From SCTM01 sp965279655 (GTDB taxonomy: Bacteria; Pseudomonadota; Alphaproteobacteria; Rhodospirillales; Rhodospirillaceae), in assembly GCA_965279655.1 (NCBI GenBank), contig OZ257255.1, positions 5,146,001 to 5,210,000 of the forward strand: DNA of 64,000 nt. Reading direction: 5' to 3'. Positions 47,057 through 55,119 of this stretch are shown here, one piece after another. Below the pieces are notes generated by a model, which worked only from the letters and a program-made list of their open reading frames with translations, did no database searches and was not told the DNA's origin. The stretch's first letter is position 1. Each line of letters starts with the position of its first letter. The position numbers were made by a program, and so were the translations under genes.

Positions 47057-47234
47057 GCTTTTCCCCACGCCCCGGCCCAAAGGGGATGATAGGCGGGCTG
47101 CGGGGCGACCCCGAACGGAAAAGGGATGCAAAGTCCTGCCCGGGCGTCCTTTTTTGTGACTTTGGCCACTCGCGCCGTTGAGGTCGCAGACAGCCCGTAC
47201 CGGCTTAGAACCACAGATTTTTCATCCGCGTGAA

Positions 47235-47264
47235 CTTGACTCTCCACAGGCTTGGGCCTACCTA
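47235..47264 (+). promoter_or_regulatory. Candidate groESL heat-shock promoter
   Basis: CTTGAC at 47235-47240 and CCTACCT at 47257-47263 resemble the alphaproteobacterial sigma-32 pattern (CTTG then CYTATNT). Read as sigma-70 it is TTGACT, 17 bases, TACCTA, a poor -10. It lies directly before the CIRCE element. Confidence 0.45.
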
Positions 47265-47265
47265 G

Positions 47266-47292
47266 CTGGCACTCGTGGACGGTGAGTGCTAA
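47266..47292 (+). promoter_or_regulatory. CIRCE element (HrcA operator)
   Basis: CTGGCACTC, nine bases, GAGTGCTAA. The consensus is TTAGCACTC-N9-GAGTGCTAA; the right arm is perfect and the left arm differs at two bases. It lies about 70 bases before the groES start, as in other CIRCE-controlled groESL operons. HrcA is not encoded in the window. Confidence 0.9.
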
Positions 47293-47360
47293 CAGGGGTT
47301 CGTCCTCTCGCGCTGCCTTTGCGGTAAATCCAGCGAAATCAAGCTGTTATGGAGGGTTCT

Positions 47361-47648
47361 ATGAAGTTTCGGCCATTGCATGACCGGGTGCTCGTGAAGC
47401 GCCTGGAGGGTGACGAGAAGACCAAGGGCGGGATCATCATCCCGGATACCGCCAAGGAAAAGCCCAGCGAAGGCAAAGTCATCGCGGTCGGCTCCGGCGT
47501 GCGCGGCGAGGACGGCAAGCTCGTCCCGCTCGACGTCAAGAAGGGCGACAAGATCATTTTCGGCAAGTGGTCGGGCACCGAGGTCAAGATCGACGGCGAC
47601 GAGCTGTTGATCATGAAGGAGTCCGACATCATGGGCATCGTGGAATAA
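47361..47648 (+). CDS. groES: Co-chaperonin GroES
   Basis: 95 residues, the normal size. FRPLHDRVLVKRLEGDEKTK, the mobile loop GGIIIPDTAKEKPSEG and the end ESDIMGIVE are all standard. GroES caps the GroEL barrel during protein folding. The start is ATG at 47361, preceded by GGAGGGTTCT; an in-frame ATG at 47349 overlaps that ribosome site and is rejected. groEL follows 48 bases later. Confidence 0.98.
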   Translation: MKFRPLHDRVLVKRLEGDEKTKGGIIIPDTAKEKPSEGKVIAVGSGVRGEDGKLVPLDVKKGDKIIFGKWSGTEVKIDGDELLIMKESDIMGIVE

Positions 47649-47696
47649 CCCGAGCCCTCTTCAAGAATTCCCAGCCACATTTAAGGGACATCAATC

Positions 47697-49346
<1,650 letters not shown>

Positions 49347-49380
49347 GTCCAGCCAACCAGGCACCTACCGAAACGAAGAG

Positions 49381-49410
49381 CCCGCGGGGGGAAACTCCCG
49401 CGGGTTTTTT
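49381..49410 (+). terminator. Intrinsic terminator of groESL
   Basis: CCCGCGGG and its complement close a GC-rich stem (CCCGCGGGGG, GAAA, CTCCCGCGGG) followed directly by TTTTTT, 35 bases past the groEL stop. It lies just before the 3' end of the minus-strand surface carbohydrate gene. Confidence 0.85.
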
Positions 49411-49417
49411 CGTATAG

Positions 49418-50668
49418 CTAACCTGGAACGAGGTAGAACACGGAATCGTCCAGTTCCGCGACTTGGGGAACCGCGACGTTCAGCGCGCCAAAAATCGCTT
49501 TCATGCGCGGCATGAATTCCTGGAGGGACACAGAGAACTTCTCCCGCTTCACATCGTCGCGCGCGTACCTCCGCCATTGACCGATGAGCGCGCCCTCCGG
49601 TGAGAGACGGTCGAGGTCCTCGGCGATGATACGTGCCGCGTCCGGATGGAATTGCACCGGGTTCTTGAACCGGCGGATCGGTCCGCGCCGATGCTTGATG
49701 AATTCGCCGATGGTCTCGTTGGCGTCCTTGACGGTTGTCGCCGTGAAGTTCGCTTGCCGGGCGACATAGGACGTCGAGAACTCCGAATTGGGCAGCGGGC
49801 ATAGATTGAGGCATGGGCGGCCCATCAGCGCCGCTTCCAGGCCCGTCGTGCTGTTGGTGTGAATGACCAGGTCCGCGCCGAGGATCCAGGGAGCGGGTGT
49901 CGTGCCGGGCGCGATTTCGATGCCCGGTGTGGACGACCACGTCGATGCCTTCTCCGCCGGGTGCGGGCGGACGATCAGCCGATGGGATTTGATGTGCTGC
50001 TGCATCCAGGCCATGACGGCCTTGAGCGCAGCGGCATTCTCCGTCTCGGTCTTCAGCCAGTCGATCGCATAAGCGCGGCCGCGCTCGGTGTCCGTCTCGA
50101 TCGCCCCGCCCGCCCGCGCTACCGCAAGCGCGCGGTCGACGTCGCCCCAGATACTGTTCGTGAGCGTGAAGTTCGTGTTGATCAGGATGTACGGCCCGCG
50201 TTCGGCGATCGCGCGCGCCTCGGCCTCGTAGAGCTGCGGGATGGAGCGCAAAAGATCGACCCGGGAATTTCCCGCAATACGTCCGGGCACGTCGGCGCGG
50301 TAGTGCTGGCGGACCAGGGTCTCATGGGCGGCGTCCTGGAAGAGGAAATAGTCGCAGGCGGCGATCGCGCGCGCGTCGGTGACCAGCCGGATTACGTACT
50401 CATTGGTCAGGGACAGCAGTTCCTCGTCCATCAGGAGAATTGCGTGCCCGGCGGCCCGGAGTTTCTCCATTTCCACCGCCTGAATGCGGTTCGCGGTCTT
50501 GAACAGGACCGCGCCGCGGGTCATTTGAAGCGAGGGCCCGTTCTCGAAAATCGCCCATTGCTGGCCGATCACGGTCGCGACACCCCGCGCGAGCAGGCGC
50601 GCGGCGATGAGCAGGCGTGAATCCAAGTCACGCGATTTCAGCTCGCAGGTGAGATAAGCGTGCTTCAT
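49418..50668 (-). CDS. Surface carbohydrate biosynthesis protein (GT-B-like transferase)
   Basis: 416 residues from ATG at 50668. It resembles the family annotated as surface carbohydrate biosynthesis protein, related to capsule- and CDP-glycerol-type transferases. Features include the opening AYLTCELKSRDLDSRLLIA, the YILINTNFTLTN segment, LIVRPHPAEK, and the donor-site-like ADLVIHTNSTTGLEAALMGRPCLN. It has no signal peptide or membrane span. It is divergent from the sugar-amidation operon, with 188 bases between, and probably serves the same surface glycan. An upstream extension to 50752 is not conserved in appearance. Confidence 0.72.
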   Translation of the reverse strand: MKHAYLTCELKSRDLDSRLLIAARLLARGVATVIGQQWAIFENGPSLQMTRGAVLFKTANRIQAVEMEKLRAAGHAILLMDEELLSLTNEYVIRLVTDARAIAACDYFLFQDAAHETLVRQHYRADVPGRIAGNSRVDLLRSIPQLYEAEARAIAERGPYILINTNFTLTNSIWGDVDRALAVARAGGAIETDTERGRAYAIDWLKTETENAAALKAVMAWMQQHIKSHRLIVRPHPAEKASTWSSTPGIEIAPGTTPAPWILGADLVIHTNSTTGLEAALMGRPCLNLCPLPNSEFSTSYVARQANFTATTVKDANETIGEFIKHRRGPIRRFKNPVQFHPDAARIIAEDLDRLSPEGALIGQWRRYARDDVKREKFSVSLQEFMPRMKAIFGALNVAVPQVAELDDSVFYLVPG

Positions 50669-50758
50669 GGGGGAAATGTGTGCGGGGATCGACAGCCCAG
50701 GGGCAAGCGGGCAGCCTATCAGGCGGGGACAATTCCGCAATCTAGCGCCCACAGTGGC

Positions 50759-50787
50759 TTGGCTGGGAAATGTCGATTGGGTATGAA
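50759..50787 (+). promoter_or_regulatory. Candidate promoter of the sugar-amidation operon
   Basis: TTGGCT (50759-50764), a 17-base spacer, TATGAA (50782-50787). Transcription would start near 50794 and give a leader of about 63 bases that contains a short GGGG/CCCC hairpin before the GTG start at 50857. The boxes match consensus at four of six bases each. Confidence 0.4.
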
Positions 50788-50856
50788 TGTATGCCTTCCC
50801 GCACGGGGTATTAGCCCCTGCCGGATCTTTCCATTTCGCCCGAATCGCGGTGACAC

Positions 50857-52002
50857 GTGAAGTACTGCAAGAGATGCCTCTACCCGGACACCAAGCCCGA
50901 CCTCGCCTTCGACTCGGAGGGGGTTTGCAGCGCGTGCCGAAGCTTCAGCGAGCGCGGCGAGATCGACTGGACGAAGCGTGCCGCTGAGTTCAACGAGGTC
51001 GTCTCGCGCTACCGGAGCAAGGAAGGGAAGACTTATGACTGCCTTATTCCCGTCAGCGGCGGTAAGGACAGCACGTATCAGGTCATCCGCTGCCTGCACG
51101 CGGGACTGAACCCCCTGTGCGTAACGGCGACGACGTGCTCGTTGTCCGAGATCGGCCGGCGGAACATCGACAATCTCAAGACGCTGGGTGTCGACTACGT
51201 GGAGGTGACCACCAATCGCCTCGTGCGCAAGAAGCTGAATAAATTCACGCTGAAGGAAGTCGGCGATATCTCCTGGCCCGAGCACGTGGCGATTTTCACC
51301 GTACCGGTGCGCATCGCCGTCCAGATGGAGATTCCGCTGATCGTCTGGGGCGAAAATCCGCAGAACGAATACGGTGGGCCGGCCGCGACCGGGAAGAGCA
51401 AGCACCTCGACCGGAGATGGCTGGAGGAGTTCGGCGGGCTCATCGGCCTGCGCATTTCCGACCTCATCGGTGTCGAAGGACTGACCGCGCGCGATCTCAT
51501 CCAGTTCACCTATCCCGATGACGCGCAGTTGGAGCGCGTCGGCGTGACCGGCATTTTCCTGGGCTATTACTTCCTGTGGGACGGCTTCTCAAACGCTCTC
51601 TATTCCCAAGCGTTCGGATTTGAGACCTTGGGCCACAATGTCGAGGGCTCGCTGACGAACTACGAAAATCTCGACAACTACCAAGCCGGGATTCACGACT
51701 ATTTCAAATTCCTCAAGTTCGGTTTCGGCCGCGCGACGGACCTCGCGAACAATCACCTGCGGCGCGGCCGCATCAGCCGCGCCGATGCCGTGACGATGGT
51801 GCGGCGCTGGGACGGGAAATTCCCGTGGACCTATTTGGGTCGTCCGCTGGAGAAGATTCTCGGCGAGATCGATATGACCGTCGAAGAGTTCACGGCCGTT
51901 TGCGACCGCTTCACCAACAAGAAGATTTTCCGCACCAACAATGCCGGTGAGCCGCTCAAGGACCGTGACGGTAATCTGTCCCTGGTCACGCCGCTGACCT
52001 GA
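50857..52002 (+). CDS. N-acetyl sugar amidotransferase (WbpG/PseA type), module 1
   Basis: 381 residues. A zinc-ribbon-like N-terminus (Cys4/Cys7 and Cys24/Cys27) leads to the PP-loop SGGKDS at residues 67-72, which binds ATP. Other family blocks are IPLIVWGENPQNEYGG and NYENLDNYQAGIHDYFKFLKFGFGRATD. WbpG and PseA use ATP and ammonia supplied by HisH/HisF-like partners to turn an acetamido group on a sugar into an acetamidino group. In Pseudomonas aeruginosa the product enters O-antigen and in Campylobacter it decorates flagellin. The start is GTG at 50857. It overlaps the HisH gene by one base and begins the operon. Confidence 0.9.
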   Translation: MKYCKRCLYPDTKPDLAFDSEGVCSACRSFSERGEIDWTKRAAEFNEVVSRYRSKEGKTYDCLIPVSGGKDSTYQVIRCLHAGLNPLCVTATTCSLSEIGRRNIDNLKTLGVDYVEVTTNRLVRKKLNKFTLKEVGDISWPEHVAIFTVPVRIAVQMEIPLIVWGENPQNEYGGPAATGKSKHLDRRWLEEFGGLIGLRISDLIGVEGLTARDLIQFTYPDDAQLERVGVTGIFLGYYFLWDGFSNALYSQAFGFETLGHNVEGSLTNYENLDNYQAGIHDYFKFLKFGFGRATDLANNHLRRGRISRADAVTMVRRWDGKFPWTYLGRPLEKILGEIDMTVEEFTAVCDRFTNKKIFRTNNAGEPLKDRDGNLSLVTPLT

Positions 52003-52619
52003 TGCCGCGCGTCGCTCTCGTCGACTACGAACTCTGCAATCTGGACTCGATCAGGCGCGCGCTCGAAATTTGCGGCGCAGCGCCGTATGTCTGCAAGGAC
52101 GGCGACGCGCTGCGCGGCGCGGATATGATCGTGTTGCCGGGCGTGGGCGCGTTCGGAACGGCCATGAAGAACCTGAACGCGACGGGCCTGGCGTCATCCC
52201 TCAAGGAAGAGGCGGCGCGTGGCGTGCCGCTGTTGGGCATTTGTCTGGGTATGCAGCTGCTGGCCTCGACCAGCGAAGAGGGCGGGCGGAACCAGGGGCT
52301 CGGGTTGATCGGCGGCGATGTGGTGTTGCTGGACGGGGCGCAGACCGGCGAACGGGTGCCCCACATGGGGTGGAACAGCGTCGATGTGCGTGCGGACGAC
52401 GAACCGCTCTTTCGCGGTCTTCCACCGGCGCCGAATTTCTATTTCGTTCACAGCTATCACTTCCGCGCAGCCGATCCAGGCGACGTGGTCGGCACGACGC
52501 CGTACTGCGGCGTGATCGCCTCCGTGGTCCGTCGCGGCAATGTCTGTGGCGCGCAGTTCCATCCGGAGAAGAGCCAGCGCACCGGATTCCAGCTGCTCGA
52601 AAATTTCGTGAAGCAGTGA
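52002..52619 (+). CDS. HisH-like glutamine amidotransferase, module 1
   Basis: 205 residues, class I glutamine amidotransferase fold. The catalytic triad is complete: Cys81 in LLGICLGMQLL, His187 and Glu189 in QFHPEKS. It has the HisH elements LPGVGAF, RVPHMGWN and FYFVHSYHF. It should release ammonia from glutamine and pass it to the HisF-like partner. Because the flanking genes are a WbpG-type amidotransferase and a HisF lacking its cyclase aspartate, the role is sugar amidation and not histidine synthesis. ATG at 52002 overlaps the preceding stop. Confidence 0.92.
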   Translation: MPRVALVDYELCNLDSIRRALEICGAAPYVCKDGDALRGADMIVLPGVGAFGTAMKNLNATGLASSLKEEAARGVPLLGICLGMQLLASTSEEGGRNQGLGLIGGDVVLLDGAQTGERVPHMGWNSVDVRADDEPLFRGLPPAPNFYFVHSYHFRAADPGDVVGTTPYCGVIASVVRRGNVCGAQFHPEKSQRTGFQLLENFVKQ

Positions 52620-52620
52620 C

Positions 52621-53376
52621 ATGCTCAAGCTCCGCGTCATGCCGACGCTGCTCTACAAGGAAAACACGCTGGTCAAAGGCGTGAGTTTCGCGTCCGACCG
52701 CCGCTGCGGATCGGCGTTGCAGTCCCTCAAGGTCTACAACCGGCGCGAAGTCGACGAACTTGTGTTCCTGGACATCGTTGCCACCAGCGCGGGGCGCCCG
52801 CCGGACTTCACCCTGATCGATGAATTGGCCGACGAATGCTTCATGCCGATGACGGTCGGCGGCGGGGTCTCGAAGCCCGAGCATATCGGTCAGCTGCTCT
52901 CAGTCGGCGCGGACAAAGTGGCGGTGAACTCCGCTGCGCTCGCCAACCCGAGCCTGATCGTGGAAGGCGCGCGTCTCTACGGCAAGCAATGCATCGTCGC
53001 GAGCATCGACGTGCGCCGGGAGAACAATGACTGGCGGGTGTACAGCCATTCCGGCCAGCAGCCGACGTCCTACGACGCCGTCAGCTGGGCACGAGAGGCG
53101 GAGAGCCTGGGCGCCGGCGAAATTTTGCTCACCTCCATCGACCGCGACGGCACGATGAAGGGGTATGACGTGGAGATCACGCGCCGGGTCACCGCCGCCG
53201 TGTCGATCCCGGTCATCGCTTCGGGCGGGGCGGGCGAGTTCGCTCACATGGCCGAAGTCCTGCGCGACGGCGGCGCGTCAGCCGTCTCCGCCGCAAGCAT
53301 CTATCACTTCACGCAGAAGACGCCGCTGGAGGCGAAGAAGTATCTTCACGCCGAAGGATTCAACGTGCGCCTGTGA
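52621..53376 (+). CDS. HisF-like ammonia-channel protein lacking the cyclase aspartate, module 1
   Basis: 251 residues with a complete HisF (beta/alpha)8 barrel: VDELVFLDIVAT, TVGGGVSKPEH, GADKVAVNSAA, VASIDVRRE (Asp130 kept), GAGEILLTSIDRDGT and VIASGGAGE. At the catalytic Asp11 of true HisF (ACLDVKDG in Thermotoga) this protein reads PTLLYKEN, so position 11 is Leu. Cyclase activity is therefore unlikely, while the barrel can still guide ammonia from HisH. It starts 1 base after the HisH stop and overlaps the next gene by four bases. Confidence 0.9.
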   Translation: MLKLRVMPTLLYKENTLVKGVSFASDRRCGSALQSLKVYNRREVDELVFLDIVATSAGRPPDFTLIDELADECFMPMTVGGGVSKPEHIGQLLSVGADKVAVNSAALANPSLIVEGARLYGKQCIVASIDVRRENNDWRVYSHSGQQPTSYDAVSWAREAESLGAGEILLTSIDRDGTMKGYDVEITRRVTAAVSIPVIASGGAGEFAHMAEVLRDGGASAVSAASIYHFTQKTPLEAKKYLHAEGFNVRL

Positions 53377-54317
53377 CACATCGCTGTGAAAAGCTCAGGG
53401 CATTGGTTGCGCGGCTCGGGGCGCTGGTTTCGGCGTTGCTCGTTGCCTCGATCCTAAGCGGGGCCGCCTTCGGGGCGGCTGCGCCCGGTCCGGAGGAAGA
53501 ACCGTTCGATCCGGCGGCGTGTCAGCCGCGGGTGACCGCGCGGCTCGACAACGACATCGACCCGTATTTCGACCGCGTGGAATCGTCGCTGGCGGATCCG
53601 GTTCCGGCGGCGGTGCGCGCGAAACTGATCGATCTCGCCACGGACTTTTTGATTCGCGCGGGCGATGGCCGCACACGCGGCATGACATGCGAGCGGCTGC
53701 TGCCAAAGACGTTCAGGGTTGAGGTGACTCCGCGCCGTGACCTTTATGTCGGCATTCTCCGGGACGTCTACGGCTATCGTTTCGCATTGATCCTGTATGA
53801 CAAGGATACAGGCCGCGCCGCTGGGCGCCCCCCGCAATTCTCGGCGCGCAGCCTGCGTGCGGCGCCGTTGGAAAAGCCCTATGTCTCCTTCGCGGACCTT
53901 CGCCAGAGCGGTGGACGGCAGATCGTGTTCCAGGAGCCGACGCACTTCTTCGAGGTCTATCGCGGGGTGATCTACCACTACTACGACGTGGGGCCGGACC
54001 TGGAGTTGATTCATGTGATGGCGGTGGAAACCCGGTTCAGCGATCGCATGTACAATTTCGCGCGCTTCAATCGCGAACTGACTCTTCTCGAGCCGGGCCG
54101 GATCCGGCTGCAAACCAGCCTGACCACTGGGGGTGAGCCGACGCGGCCGCTGGGCTACGTCGAGTTGGAGAGCAAGAAGGAGGGTGCGCCGTTCAAGGTC
54201 GTGCTGCGTCGCGCCCTGACGCCCGAGTTCTACAGCGACCTTCTGACCATCGACGGTCGCAATCCGGACAGCGCGATCAGCGAAGCGGCGGAGGAAAGGT
54301 TCCTGCGTGCCGAATAG
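53373..54317 (+). CDS. Unknown exported protein inside the sugar-amidation operon
   Basis: 314 residues from GTG at 53373, overlapping the HisF stop by four bases; not recognised. An N-terminal hydrophobic segment (ALVSALLVASILSGAAFGAAA) looks like a signal peptide. The mature region starts DPAACQPRVTARLDNDIDPYFDRVES and contains beta-rich segments (YVGILRDVYGYRFALILYDK, HFFEVYRGVIYHYYDV, RIRLQTSLTTGG). Two cysteines are present (about residues 49 and 105) and could form a disulfide. It is the only exported protein of the operon, so it may act on the finished glycan or its carrier. That is inference from position only. Confidence 0.75.
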   Translation: MTHRCEKLRALVARLGALVSALLVASILSGAAFGAAAPGPEEEPFDPAACQPRVTARLDNDIDPYFDRVESSLADPVPAAVRAKLIDLATDFLIRAGDGRTRGMTCERLLPKTFRVEVTPRRDLYVGILRDVYGYRFALILYDKDTGRAAGRPPQFSARSLRAAPLEKPYVSFADLRQSGGRQIVFQEPTHFFEVYRGVIYHYYDVGPDLELIHVMAVETRFSDRMYNFARFNRELTLLEPGRIRLQTSLTTGGEPTRPLGYVELESKKEGAPFKVVLRRALTPEFYSDLLTIDGRNPDSAISEAAEERFLRAE

Positions 54318-54450
54318 AGCGAAGCCAAGGCCGCGCTTTGAACGTCTCAGCACGAAAAGTGTTCGATATGGTGTATTGGATCGCCCCGCCGCGCCCGGCG
54401 TCGAGACGGTGCGTGGGTGCGAATTGGCGGATTCTCAATAGGAACGGGCG
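54318..54450 (+). promoter_or_regulatory. Gap that may hold a second promoter for module 2
   Basis: 133 bases separate the exported protein from the second HisH gene, in an operon whose other genes overlap or nearly touch. TTGAAC at 54338-54343 followed by AT-richer sequence (TTCGATATGG) is the only promoter-like stretch. Module 2 may be transcribed separately as well as from upstream. Confidence 0.25.
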
Positions 54451-55119
54451 ATGTCGGCCGGAACGCGCGTGGTAGGCCTCATTCGGATGGGGGTGGGCAA
54501 TCTGCTCTCCATCAAGACTGCTTTTGCCCGGATCGGGTTGGCGTGTCGCGATTTGGAGACGCCCGCTGAAATCGGCGCGGTGGATGCGCTTATTCTTCCG
54601 GGTGTGGGAGCGTTCCACGTCGCCATGGAACATCTTCAGGCAAACGGCTTCGTTGCGCCCTTGCAGCAGCTTGCCGCCGCCGGCCAGAAGCCGATCCTGG
54701 GGATTTGCCTCGGTATGCAGTTGCTCGCCGACGAAAGCGAGGAGCATGGCCAGCATCGCGGTCTCGGTCTCATCGCAAGCCGGGTGACGCGTCTGCGCGA
54801 GGACGAAATCCTTGGGAAGGTTCCGAACGTCGGCTGGTGCGAAACAACATTCACGCGAAAGTCGCTGTTTCGGCCCGACGGCACGGGGCGAAGCACTTTT
54901 TACTACGTGCATAGCTATCACTTGGTCGCGTCCAACGAAGCGGATGTCGCCGGCACGACTTTGCTCGGGAAGCGCGACGTGGTTGCCGCCGTGCAGCGCG
55001 GGCGCGTCGCTGGGATTCAATTTCACCCTGAAAAGAGCCAGGACAACGGCCTCGATCTGCTCGCGAACTGGGCGGTCGGGTGCGGGCTCATCGACGGTCC
55101 CCGGCTGGAGCGCGCATGA
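54451..55119 (+). CDS. HisH-like glutamine amidotransferase, module 2
   Basis: 222 residues. The triad is intact: Cys86 in PILGICLGMQLL, His192 and Glu194 in QFHPEKS. LPGVGAF, KVPNVGWCE and FYYVHSYHL match HisH. It is clearly diverged from the module 1 copy at 52002, so the two are not a recent duplication. It should supply ammonia to the HisF domain of the next protein. Its stop overlaps the start of the fusion gene by four bases, which couples their translation and suggests a 1:1 complex. Confidence 0.92.
   Translation: MSAGTRVVGLIRMGVGNLLSIKTAFARIGLACRDLETPAEIGAVDALILPGVGAFHVAMEHLQANGFVAPLQQLAAAGQKPILGICLGMQLLADESEEHGQHRGLGLIASRVTRLREDEILGKVPNVGWCETTFTRKSLFRPDGTGRSTFYYVHSYHLVASNEADVAGTTLLGKRDVVAAVQRGRVAGIQFHPEKSQDNGLDLLANWAVGCGLIDGPRLERA

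Larger units (their letters stand above)
47057..47360. other. Divergent regulatory region between the cyclase gene and groES
   Basis: About 300 bases with no gene. It carries the groESL promoter and CIRCE element (listed separately) and must also hold the promoter of the minus-strand cyclase gene, which I could not place. A TTTTTTG tract at 47151-47157 follows the CCCGGGCG stretch, but no clear stem-loop was found. Confidence 0.6.
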
